This document shows positions 35,826 through 43,248 of a stretch of 64,000 bases of DNA, piece after piece. The stretch's first letter is position 1. Every line of letters begins with the position of its first letter. Source of the DNA: Myxococcota bacterium (lineage in GTDB: Bacteria; Myxococcota; B64-G9); the NCBI GenBank assembly GCA_022710975.1, contig JAKLGA010000015.1:62001-126000 (forward strand), written 5' to 3'. A model generated the notes under the pieces. The model was given only the letters and a program-made list of their open reading frames with translations, was not told where the DNA came from and ran no database searches. Both the position numbers and the translations under genes were made by a program.

Positions 35826-37241
35826 ATGGTGAGCGGACGAGCGTGGCTGTGCCTGCTGCCCCTGATCCTGGCTGCGCCCGGGCCGGCCCGGGCCGAGGAG
35901 CCGGCGGCGGGCGCCGCGGACGGCGAGGCGGGGCTCCTGGCCGAGATCCTGGAGGCCTTCCAGTTCGGCTCCTACGGGCGGGTGCCCTTCGGCAGCGACC
36001 TCGACGGCGGCACGGGCCGGCCGGTCAAGGTGATCGCCCACCCGCCGCGGCTGCTGGAGACGCCCTACGCCGAGGTGGATCTCGGCTACCGCCACACGGT
36101 GCCGTCGACCGGCACCAGCTTCCTCACCCAGGTGACCGTGGCGCTCGGCGAGCGGCTGTTCCACTTCAACGGCGACTTCGCGGCCGACATCGCCATCCGC
36201 AACCTGTACCTCGAGGTGCGCGACCTGCTGGTGCCGGGCCTGAGCCTGTGGGCCGGCTCGCGCATGTACCGTGGGGACGACATCTACCTGCTCGACTTCT
36301 GGCCGCTGGACGAGCAGAACACGGTCGGCGGCGGGCTGGCCTACGCCTTCGGCGAAACCCGCCTGGGGCTGCACTTCGGGGTGAACCGGCTCTCGGACAG
36401 CTACCAGACCCAGACGGTGCTGGTGCCCGGGCAGGAGACCGGCACCCGGGAGGTGCTGTTCATGGACCGCCAGCGCAGCGTCGTCAGCCTGCGCGGCGAG
36501 CACCACTTCGACCTGGCCGAGTCGCTGAGGCTCAAGGCGGTCCTGTACGGCGAGGTGCACACGCTCGCGGCCGGCACCTACCTGACCGCCGACCAGCGCG
36601 AGGAGCGCCTGCCCTCCGACCACGGCTGGCTGCTGGGGGCCGAGCTCAGCCTGTACGGCGACGGGCCCTCCAACCACGCCAACCTGTACCTGCGCTACGG
36701 GCAGGGGCTGGCCATCTACGACGAGCTGGGGGTGCCCTACGGGCTGGACCGGGAGAAGAAGGCCAGCGGGGCGCGCGAGGTGATGCTGGGCGCGGCGGTC
36801 AACCGCGAGTTCGGGGACACGGCCGGGGTGATGTTCGGCGGCTACGCGCGCTACTTCGTGGACGCCGACCCGAACGTCTACGACCGCGACGACGCCTGGG
36901 AGCTGGGGCTGGCGCTGCGGCCGGCCTGGTACATCACCCGGCACGTGCACCTCGACGGCGAGCTGAACCTCCAGTACCTGCGGCCGAACGGGCTCAGCCC
37001 GGGGGCGGACAGCCTGGAGGCGCCGCTGGTGGTGCAGCTCGGGCTCATGCCGACCGTGTCGCTGGGGCGCGGGGGCTACGCCCGGCCCCAGCTCCGGCTG
37101 ATCTACGCCGTGAGCCTGCTGACCGACGCGGCGCTGCACACCTACGCCGCGGAGGATCCCCTGCGCGGGCGCGGGGTGCAGCACTACCTGGGCGTGAGCG
37201 TGGAGTGGTGGTTCCACTCCTCACGTTACGGGGAGAGGTGA
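35826..37241 (+). CDS. Maltoporin (LamB)-like outer-membrane porin
   Basis: A 471-residue protein with a signal peptide (LLPLILAAPGPARA) and a strong GGAGGA site. The mature part alternates aromatic/polar strands typical of an outer-membrane beta-barrel. Stretches such as LYLEVRDLLVPGLSLWAGSR and YRGDDIYLLDFWPLDEQNT resemble the LamB/carbohydrate-specific porin family. The expected terminal aromatic (VEWWF) is followed by eight extra residues (HSSRYGER), unlike classical porins that end in Phe. Between starch-degrading lipoproteins it is best explained as the maltodextrin channel of this locus. Confidence 0.75.
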   Translation: MVSGRAWLCLLPLILAAPGPARAEEPAAGAADGEAGLLAEILEAFQFGSYGRVPFGSDLDGGTGRPVKVIAHPPRLLETPYAEVDLGYRHTVPSTGTSFLTQVTVALGERLFHFNGDFAADIAIRNLYLEVRDLLVPGLSLWAGSRMYRGDDIYLLDFWPLDEQNTVGGGLAYAFGETRLGLHFGVNRLSDSYQTQTVLVPGQETGTREVLFMDRQRSVVSLRGEHHFDLAESLRLKAVLYGEVHTLAAGTYLTADQREERLPSDHGWLLGAELSLYGDGPSNHANLYLRYGQGLAIYDELGVPYGLDREKKASGAREVMLGAAVNREFGDTAGVMFGGYARYFVDADPNVYDRDDAWELGLALRPAWYITRHVHLDGELNLQYLRPNGLSPGADSLEAPLVVQLGLMPTVSLGRGGYARPQLRLIYAVSLLTDAALHTYAAEDPLRGRGVQHYLGVSVEWWFHSSRYGER

Positions 37242-37245
37242 GGCC

Positions 37246-39273
37246 ATGAAGCCGCGGATGCTCTGGGCGCTCGCGCTCCTGCCGGCGCTGTCCGGCTGCG
37301 TGACGCCGCCCGATCTCGACGGGCCGCTCAGCGACAACGTCACCGACTGGCGGGACGAGATCATCTACCAGGTGATGACCGATCGCTTCGCGAACGGCGA
37401 CGCCTCCAACGACTTCGGCGTGAACCTGGCCGATCCGTCGGACTACCACGGCGGCGACTGGCGCGGGCTCCAGGACCGGCTCGGCTACCTCGAGCAGCTC
37501 GGCGTCACCTGCCTGTGGATCTCCCCGGTGGTCAAGAACGTGGAGGAGGACGCCGGCTTCTCCTCCTACCACGGCTACTGGGCCCAGGATCTGGATCGCC
37601 CCAACCCGCACTTCGGCGACCTGTCGGCGCTGCGGGAGCTGGTCGACGCGGCCCACGCGCGCGGCATGAAGGTGGTGCTGGACATCGTCACCAACCACGT
37701 CGGCCAGGCCTTCTTCTACGACATCAACAAGAACGGCCAGCCCGACGAGTTCCTCATGGGCCAGGGCGGGGAGATCGTCCCCATCGGCCAGGGCGAGCCC
37801 TCCAGCGACCTGGTGCGCGTCACCGAGTGGGACCCGGACTTCGACCGCGACGGCGTCCAGTCCTGGACCTCGCTCGGCCCCTCGGGCCTGGCCCCGGCGG
37901 TGTTCGTGCACCAGCCGGAGATCAACCGCGTACCGCCCGAGCCCTGGCCGCTGGGCGAGGCCTGGGCCTACAACCAGAAGGGCCGGGTGACCGTGTGGCA
38001 GGACCCGGAGGTGTGCGGCTGCCCGGCCTGGGGCTGCGCCTGGGACGACGCCTGCCGGCGGGAGCAGGAGGTGCTGGGCGACTTCCCGGGCGGGCTCAAG
38101 GACCTGGACACGCGCCATCCCTACGTGCGCGCCACGCTGGCCGACTCGTTCGCCCGCTGGATCGCCCGGGCCGACTTCGACGGCTTCCGCATCGACACCC
38201 TCAAGCACGTGGAGCTCGGGTTCTGGGACGACTTCTGCCCGCGCATGCGGCGCTTCGCGCTCGAGCGGGGCAAGCGCAACTTCTTCATGTTCGGGGAGGC
38301 CTTCGACGGCGACGACAACCTGCTGGGCAGCTACACCCAGGGCCAGGGCGTCGACAGCGTGTTCTACTTCTCGCAGTACTACACCGTGTTCCGCGGCGCG
38401 TTGCTGGGCGACGGGGCGCGCACCTGCGAGATCGAGCGCCTGCACTGCCGGCGGCTGGGGTGCGCGAGCGACCCGTGCGGCGAGGGCCAGGCCTTCCCGG
38501 CGCTCTACAGCGACACCCCCAAGGAGAACGGCGTCACCGGCGAGGACGGCCTGGGGCTGGGGCCCGCCCGGCTGCCGGTCTCCTTCGAGTCGAACCACGA
38601 CGTGGGCCGGCTGCTGTTCTTCATGCCGCCCGCCTGGACCGAGCCCGAGAAGCGCGCGGTGCTGCACCAGGCGCTGGCCTACCTCCTGACCGTGGACGGC
38701 GTGCCGGCCCTGTACTACGGGGTCGAGCAGGAGTTCTCCGGCGGCAACGACCCGGCCAACCGCGAGACCCTGTGGGACGCGGACGCCTACCTGCGCCCGG
38801 TGTGGAAGGACGGGCACTGGAAGGCCGCCCGGCGCACCTACGACGGGGACGGGGACGGCGAGGACGACACCCTGTGGGAGCCGTTCGACACCGGCAACCC
38901 GACCTTCCACCGCATCGCCGAGCTGATCGCGCTGCGCAAGGCGCACGTGGCGCTCAGGCGCGGCGAGCTCGTGTTCCGCTGGTCCACCGCCGGGAGCGGC
39001 GGCGAGGACCACGGGCTGGTCGCCTACGAGCGGGTGCACCCCGACGAGCGCGCGCTCGTCGCGCTGAACCTGGGCAAGGAGCTGCCGAGCGTCACCCGCG
39101 CGGGCGGGCAGACGATGCCGGTCGGCTTCGCCCCGGGCGCGGTGCTCGAGGATGCGCTCGACCCGGCCTTCACCGTGTCGGTGGCCGCCTCCGGCTGCGC
39201 CGCGCCCTCGGGCGGCGGTTGCCTGGAGCTCGAGCTGCCGGCCCGCGGCGTGCGGATCCTGCTGGCGCGGTGA
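37246..39273 (+). CDS. GH13 alpha-amylase family lipoprotein
   Basis: A 675-residue lipoprotein (LSGC lipobox near residue 18) that begins 4 nt after the porin stop. Unlike the other GH13 protein it has no N-terminal carbohydrate module: the barrel starts at once (EIIYQVMTDRFANGD). Catalytic residues are all present: GFRIDTLKHV (Asp317), MFGEAFDGDD (Glu351) and FESNHDVGRL (Asp452). Cys-rich insertions (CGCPAWGCAWDDACRRE) suggest disulfides and an extracytoplasmic location. It closes the alpha-glucan operon and probably hydrolyses or transglycosylates maltodextrins at the surface or in the periplasm. Confidence 0.9.
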   Translation: MKPRMLWALALLPALSGCVTPPDLDGPLSDNVTDWRDEIIYQVMTDRFANGDASNDFGVNLADPSDYHGGDWRGLQDRLGYLEQLGVTCLWISPVVKNVEEDAGFSSYHGYWAQDLDRPNPHFGDLSALRELVDAAHARGMKVVLDIVTNHVGQAFFYDINKNGQPDEFLMGQGGEIVPIGQGEPSSDLVRVTEWDPDFDRDGVQSWTSLGPSGLAPAVFVHQPEINRVPPEPWPLGEAWAYNQKGRVTVWQDPEVCGCPAWGCAWDDACRREQEVLGDFPGGLKDLDTRHPYVRATLADSFARWIARADFDGFRIDTLKHVELGFWDDFCPRMRRFALERGKRNFFMFGEAFDGDDNLLGSYTQGQGVDSVFYFSQYYTVFRGALLGDGARTCEIERLHCRRLGCASDPCGEGQAFPALYSDTPKENGVTGEDGLGLGPARLPVSFESNHDVGRLLFFMPPAWTEPEKRAVLHQALAYLLTVDGVPALYYGVEQEFSGGNDPANRETLWDADAYLRPVWKDGHWKAARRTYDGDGDGEDDTLWEPFDTGNPTFHRIAELIALRKAHVALRRGELVFRWSTAGSGGEDHGLVAYERVHPDERALVALNLGKELPSVTRAGGQTMPVGFAPGAVLEDALDPAFTVSVAASGCAAPSGGGCLELELPARGVRILLAR

Positions 39274-39328
39274 GCCCGACTCTGTGAGGTTCACTGGTGG
39301 CAGGTGCTGCCCTGCCGGCGAGGCTGGC

Positions 39329-39802
39329 ATGAGCGAGGTCCCGATCTTCGTCGGCAGGAGCCATCAGGCCCAGCACCGGGAGGCGTTCACCCTGGACTAC
39401 GCCTGCCGGGCCTGCGGGCTCGCGGCCGAGGTCGCGCTGCTGGCCACGGGCTTCGCGAACGCGCCCTCGCGGGACGACGCCCTCGAGGGCGCGGCCATCT
39501 CCTCGGCGCGCAACGCGCGCGGCGCCGTGCCGCTGCTGCGCTGCCCGCGCTGCGGGCGGCGCGACGACCGGGCCGTCCTGCGCTTCGCGCTCGTCTCGGC
39601 TCTCCAACTCGCTCTCGGCGCCGCGCCCTTCTCGGCCCTGGCCGTCCTCGCCTTCCACGAGCGCCTGGGCGAGGTGGGCTGGATCTTCCTGGCCACCGGC
39701 CTCATCGCCAGCCTGGCCATCTACCTGCGCGTCGTCCACCCGCGCTGGTTCCGTGTCGACCGGCGCGCGAGGTTCTACCTCCCGGACGAAGAGGGTGGCT
39801 GA
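39329..39802 (+). CDS. Small membrane protein with two CxxC zinc-ribbon knuckles
   Basis: A 157-residue protein of unknown function. The start at ATG 39329 gives MSEVPIFVGRS. Two CxxC pairs (CRACG, CPRCG) about 55 residues apart could form one zinc ribbon. They are followed by two hydrophobic segments (~95-135) and a short charged tail. The layout recalls small bacterial zinc-ribbon membrane proteins, but I do not recognise the family. It lies 55 bp after the amylase gene and may share its transcript. Confidence 0.65.
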   Translation: MSEVPIFVGRSHQAQHREAFTLDYACRACGLAAEVALLATGFANAPSRDDALEGAAISSARNARGAVPLLRCPRCGRRDDRAVLRFALVSALQLALGAAPFSALAVLAFHERLGEVGWIFLATGLIASLAIYLRVVHPRWFRVDRRARFYLPDEEGG

Positions 39803-39835
39803 CACCCGCGGTCCCGAGCCGGGCCTGTCCGCTGG

Positions 39836-39869
39836 TTGGCGGACCGAATACGGTGCTATAATCGGTCCG
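39836..39869 (+). promoter_or_regulatory. Extended -10 promoter with overlapping operator, toxin-antitoxin operon
   Basis: TGCTATAAT (perfect -10 TATAAT at 39857-39862 with extended TGn) follows TTGGCG (39836-39841) by 15 bp. The inverted repeat GGACCGA (39841-39847) / TCGGTCC (39862-39868) brackets the -10. A further TCGGTCCGG half-site lies at 39901-39909 within the antitoxin gene. This fits autoregulation by the antitoxin. Confidence 0.75.
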
Positions 39870-39885
39870 GAAGCGGGAGGGCCCC

Positions 39886-40158
39886 ATGAAGCTCAAGGAG
39901 TCGGTCCGGCCGATCACCTACCTCAAGGCCCGCGCGGCGGACGTGGTCCAAGCCGTGGCCGAGAACGGGGCGCCCTACGTGATCACCCAGAAGGGCGAGG
40001 CCAAGGCGGTGCTGATGGGCGTCGAGCAGTACGACGCCTGGAAGCGCGCCCTGGCGCTGATGAAGCTCATCTCGATGGGCGAGGCCGAGGCCGCGCGCGG
40101 GGAGACCGTGCCCCTGGAGGAGGCCTTCGCCCGGGCCCTGAAGGTCATCGATGACTGA
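39886..40158 (+). CDS. Type II antitoxin, Phd/YefM family
   Basis: A 90-residue protein with the N-terminal Phd/YefM DNA-binding fold (PITYLKARAADVV, followed by PYVITQKGEAKAVLMGVEQYD, the family core). The C-terminal tail (LEEAFARALKVI) is the presumed toxin-binding segment. It overlaps the toxin gene by 8 bp, the usual translational coupling. The promoter just upstream carries an inverted repeat matching autorepression by the antitoxin or the toxin-antitoxin complex. Confidence 0.9.
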   Translation: MKLKESVRPITYLKARAADVVQAVAENGAPYVITQKGEAKAVLMGVEQYDAWKRALALMKLISMGEAEAARGETVPLEEAFARALKVIDD

Positions 40159-40486
40159 GCGGCGGACCGGGCAGGTCCTGCTGGCGTCTTCCGCCGCGCG
40201 CGACCTCGAGGAGATCGCCCGGTACCTGGCCCAGGATTCCCCGGCCCGGGCGCGCGAGCTGGTGGGCCGACTGCTGCGCGCGGCGCGCACGCTGCGCCAG
40301 TCCTCGGCCAGGGGCCGGGTGGTGCCCGAGCTCAGGGCCCTGGGCCTGCACGCCTGGCGGGAGCTCGTGGTGCGTCCCTACCGGGTGGTGTATCGGCTCG
40401 ACGGCAAGACCGTCCTGGTGCTCGCGGTGCTCGACGGCCGGCGCGATCTGGAGGATCTGCTGCTGGAGCGCCTGCTGCGCGGTTGA
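40151..40486 (+). CDS. Type II toxin, RelE/ParE family
   Basis: A 111-residue RelE/ParE-superfamily toxin: LASSAARDLEEIARYLAQ (helix pair), then the beta core ELVVRPYRVVYRLDGKTVLVLAVLDGRRDL. Members either cleave ribosome-bound mRNA (RelE) or poison gyrase (ParE). The sequence does not distinguish the two with certainty, though RPYRVVYR and the C-terminal DGRRDL are common in ParE/RelE-like proteins paired with Phd antitoxins. The upstream antitoxin gene completes the module. Confidence 0.9.
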   Translation: MTERRTGQVLLASSAARDLEEIARYLAQDSPARARELVGRLLRAARTLRQSSARGRVVPELRALGLHAWRELVVRPYRVVYRLDGKTVLVLAVLDGRRDLEDLLLERLLRG

Positions 40487-40527
40487 GCACCCATCCAGCC
40501 GACCTGGAGTCGGGTGCTGGAGGAATC

Positions 40528-40911
40528 ATGAGCGACGAGAAGAACTACCCCTACGCCACGCACCTGGACGTGCTGTTCCCGGCCTTGAGCCTGGTGGACG
40601 TGCCGGAGCTGGTCCGGAGATGCCAGGACCGCTGGTACAACCAGACCCTCTGCCAGGTGAACGGCTCGGTGGTGCGCCTGGGCATCCTGCAGGGCGAGTA
40701 CCACTGGCACAAGCACGACCGAGACGACGAGTTCTTCTTCGTGCTGGAGGGGCAGCTGCTGGTCGACCTCGAGGAGCGAACGGTCGACCTCCAGCGCTGG
40801 CAGGGCTTCGTCGTGCCCCGCGGGCTCACCCACCGCACCCGCGCCCCGGAGCGGGCGGTCATCCTCATGGTCGAGACCGCCGCCATCGTCCCCACCGGCG
40901 ACGGAGGCTGA
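40528..40911 (+). CDS. Single-domain cupin
   Basis: A 127-residue protein from ATG 40528 (GGAGGA site). It has a conserved cupin motif 1, EYHWHKHDRDDEFFFVLEGQL, with two His and a Glu as metal ligands, and motif 2 GFVVPRGLTHRTRAPER with the third His. Small cupins of this type bind metals or sugars or act as sensors; no specific role is evident. It lies 41 bp after the toxin gene and ends in a hairpin shared with the convergent gene. Confidence 0.85.
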   Translation: MSDEKNYPYATHLDVLFPALSLVDVPELVRRCQDRWYNQTLCQVNGSVVRLGILQGEYHWHKHDRDDEFFFVLEGQLLVDLEERTVDLQRWQGFVVPRGLTHRTRAPERAVILMVETAAIVPTGDGG

Positions 40912-40940
40912 GCCCGCCTGGAAGAGTCAGCGCGGGCTCA
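40909..40940. terminator. Candidate bidirectional terminator hairpin
   Basis: A perfect 9-bp stem TGAGCCCGC (40909-40917) / GCGGGCTCA (40932-40940) with a 14-nt loop sits between convergent genes. The stop codons of both genes lie inside the stem arms. There is no U-tract, so efficiency without Rho is uncertain. Confidence 0.55.
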
Positions 40941-41735
40941 GGGCATACAGCGGAGCAGGATGAGCTGGCGGATGATCACCGCAGTGTTGCACCCGCGCTT
41001 CGGGAACCTGGCTTGCAGCTCGTCGACCACGGCCTTGCTGACCTCGTAGTTCTGTTCTGTACAGTGGGCGCTGGCGACCACTCGCCGATCGCCGTCCTCC
41101 TCGAGCTTCGTCCCGGTGCAGATCTTCTCGAGCGTGGAGACGAGCACTGCGCCCAGGCCATTGGGCGGGGCGCGCACTTCGAGGCGAACGGCCGGGCCCT
41201 CGCGCTTCCACTGGTCGCGATACCCCTGGAGCAGTGCGAGCAGCTCGGCCCCGGCCTCGGCGCAGACCTGCTCGGCCCGACGGTTGAGCTCTCCCGGACT
41301 CTCCACGAATGCCACGCTGGGCCTGACGACGTTCCCCAGCTGCCTGGAAGTGAGCGGCTCGAGAGCCTCCAGCCGCAGGCGTAGTCGCTGCACTCCTGCC
41401 TCGACACGCTCGGGCGCGAGCTCGTAGCGGATGACGACGTCGGCGACGGACAGCGCGGCGAGCTGTCGGAAGTCCTCGTCCTCAGCGCCCGTGCCCAAGC
41501 CCTTGGTCATGTGGTCCACGTCGCCCTTGGATGCGCGATCAGTGACCTCCATGGAGGCCCGGATCAACGCGGCGTGCAGCGTCCGGACGCAGATGGACCC
41601 TGCTTGGTCCAGGGGGCCGGGTTTCGCTGGCTGGACGACGACAGTCAGGCCATCAGCTTCTTGGGCTTCGGATGGATAGGCCGGGCCGAAGCAGGCGCAC
41701 AGGGCTACGCTCGTCCAGAAGGCCTTGCACTTCAT
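40938..41735 (-). CDS. Secreted protein of unknown function (paralogue A)
   Basis: A 265-residue protein starting at ATG 41735, chosen for its signal peptide (MKCKAFWTSVALCACFGPAYP). Its start overlaps the VapC stop (ATGA). I do not recognise the family. The mature protein has a mixed alpha/beta pattern with Cys in pairs, and in its last third QGYRDQWKREGPAVRLEV and LEKICTGTKLEEDGDRR. These align by eye with the frameshifted gene at 42509-43236 (QGYQQAAAQDGG, LKRVCSKVKLERDDGK), so the two are paralogues separated by a vapBC pair. GC content is lower here than in neighbouring operons. Confidence 0.65.
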   Translation of the reverse strand: MKCKAFWTSVALCACFGPAYPSEAQEADGLTVVVQPAKPGPLDQAGSICVRTLHAALIRASMEVTDRASKGDVDHMTKGLGTGAEDEDFRQLAALSVADVVIRYELAPERVEAGVQRLRLRLEALEPLTSRQLGNVVRPSVAFVESPGELNRRAEQVCAEAGAELLALLQGYRDQWKREGPAVRLEVRAPPNGLGAVLVSTLEKICTGTKLEEDGDRRVVASAHCTEQNYEVSKAVVDELQARFPKRGCNTAVIIRQLILLRCMP

Positions 41736-42181
41736 GGCCGCGCTCCCTTCTCTCGGCAGCCGGAGACCTCGAGCAGCCGGGTGCCGAGCACACGGTGGAA
41801 GCGCTCGAAGTCCCTGTCGAGGGTCAGCACGCCGAGTTCGTGCCGCTCGGCCGCGGCGCACAGCAGGAAGTCCGTGTGCGAGCCCTGGACCCCCTTGCGC
41901 TGGCAGCGGTTCCAGTGCTGCGCCGCCAGCTCGAAGTCCTCGGGTCCGAGCGGTAGATCGGGGAAGGCGCGCAGCCGGGCCCGCACCTGGACGAGCTGGG
42001 CCGCCGCACGGATGCCCGAGAGGACCTCCTGGCGGATGGGCCCCAGGACCACCACGAGCTGGGCGCGGATGAGCTCCGCCAGCTGGGCCACGGCCCTGAG
42101 CTCGCGCGGATCGCGCGGTCTGTCCCCGGTCTGCCGGCGCAGGGCCTGCGACCAGACGCAGGAGTCGACCAGCGCCCTCAT
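41732..42181 (-). CDS. vapC: VapC-like PIN-domain ribonuclease toxin
   Basis: A 149-residue PIN domain. The conserved acidic residues appear in order: LVDSCVW near the N-terminus (Asp), IRQEVLSG (Glu), HTDFLLCAAAE (Asp) and LTLDRDFERF (Asp). VapC toxins are Mg-dependent RNases that cut tRNA or rRNA. The start overlaps the stop of vapB by the ATGA arrangement, standard for the pair, and its own stop overlaps the start of the downstream secreted protein gene. Confidence 0.92.
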   Translation of the reverse strand: MRALVDSCVWSQALRRQTGDRPRDPRELRAVAQLAELIRAQLVVVLGPIRQEVLSGIRAAAQLVQVRARLRAFPDLPLGPEDFELAAQHWNRCQRKGVQGSHTDFLLCAAAERHELGVLTLDRDFERFHRVLGTRLLEVSGCREKGARP

Positions 42182-42414
42182 GGCCTGCCCCTGCGCGCCT
42201 TCTTGCGCGCCCGTGCCGGCTCCTGGCGTCCGGCCTTGGGGTCGTAGCCGGGCTCGAACTCGATCTGGCCGAACAGCTCCAGGATGCGCTCCTGCTCGCG
42301 GTGGCGGATGTACTCCTCGAGCGCGTCCTGCACCACGGCCCGCTTGCTGCGTGCCCCGCCGAGCTGGATGGCCCGCTCGATCAGCGCCGCGTCGATGTCC
42401 AGGTTCGTCGCCAT
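42178..42414 (-). CDS. vapB: VapB-like antitoxin
   Basis: A 78-residue protein; ATG 42414 has a GGGAGG site. The N-terminus (MATNLDIDAALIERAIQLGG) and SKRAVVQDALEEYIRHRE form the ribbon-helix-helix DNA-binding domain of type II VapB antitoxins. The remaining tail is basic at its end (ARARKKARRGRP), unusual for a toxin-binding tail. It is coupled to vapC. The upstream region carries three evenly spaced 7-bp direct repeats, likely operator sites. Confidence 0.9.
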   Translation of the reverse strand: MATNLDIDAALIERAIQLGGARSKRAVVQDALEEYIRHREQERILELFGQIEFEPGYDPKAGRQEPARARKKARRGRP

Positions 42415-42444
42415 GTGCCTGCCTCCCCTGCGCGAGTCAATGTT

Positions 42445-42475
42445 CGCACAAAAGGACGCACAACGCAACGCACAA
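42445..42475. promoter_or_regulatory. Three direct repeats CGCACAA at 12-bp spacing upstream of vapB
   Basis: CGCACAA occurs at 42445, 42457 and 42469, exactly 12 bp apart (TTGTGCG on the vapB strand), in an AT-enriched 94-bp gap. The regular spacing, a little over one helical turn, suggests cooperative binding of the ribbon-helix-helix antitoxin. A promoter for vapB should overlap this block. Confidence 0.6.
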
Positions 42476-42508
42476 TGAAGAAACAAGCCAGGTTCAGGTG
42501 GGGCGTGG

Positions 42509-43236
42509 TCAGGGCGTGAAGACGATCAGGATCAGATCGCGCTGCTTGGCGCCGAACACGAACTTTGCGCCTGGGAACTTCGCGCGCAGGGTCTCGTCCA
42601 GGGCGGCCGCCAGCTCGAGGGGGTCCGCCTTGCAGCTGCAGTTGAAGGAGATGTCCTTCCCGTCGTCGCGCTCGAGCTTGACCTTGGAGCACACCCGCTT
42701 GAGCGCGGAGTTCAGCACCATGGACAGGCTTCCGGGCCCGTTCTTGGCCACGACCCGGATGGGGCCTCCGTCCTGGGCGGCGGCCTGCTGGTAGCCCTGC
42801 AGCTGCTTCGCGATGCTCGCCCGCCCGCCTCGCACACCTCCTCGAGCGCCCGCATGGCCTGGCCCGGCCCGCTGGCGAAGGGCGCGCTCGTCTCGACGAC
42901 GCTGCCCGCGAGCTGGGAGGTGGCCGATACTCTCGCCTCGAGGCTCAGCTTGAAGCTCCTGCGGCCGCCGTCCGCCTGCTCGAGGAGCTGGTAGCCGATG
43001 ATCAGGCTGGCGCCCGTGGCCGCTCCCTCCTGGCCGACTCCTGGCGGAGCCAGGACCTCCAGGCCGGCCTGGAGCAGGCTGCGCTGGAGCGTCAGCTCGC
43101 ACGCCTGGGCGTGCTGGCTCCGCGGCCCGGACGGCTTGAGCAGCACGCTGAGCGGCGCGCCCTCCTGGGCCGCGGCCAGGCAGGGCAGGCCAGAACCGAC
43201 ACACAGGCAGAGCAGCGCGGATAGGTACCTGGTCAA
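42509..43236 (-). pseudogene. Secreted protein of unknown function (paralogue B), frameshifted
   Basis: TTG 43236 with an AGGAGG site starts a signal-peptide protein (TRYLSALLCLCVGSGLPCLAAA). Its frame runs to about 42830 (MRALEEVCEAGG), after which the homologous continuation (SIAKQLQGYQQAAAQDGG to KQRDLILIVFTP) is in another frame. The switch falls in the repetitive CGCCCGCCCGCC tract at 42815-42830 and equals one missing base; restoring it would give about 242 residues. Comparison with paralogue A (40938-41735) supports the reconstruction. It may be a real pseudogene or a sequencing or assembly error in a GC-rich repeat. Confidence 0.75.
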
Positions 43237-43248
43237 GGGGGCCTCCTG

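Noticed and set aside
39803-43236. Mobile element or integrative island around the toxin-antitoxin genes
   Set aside because: No transposase, integrase, terminal inverted repeats or target duplications were seen; only accessory-type genes and slightly lower GC.
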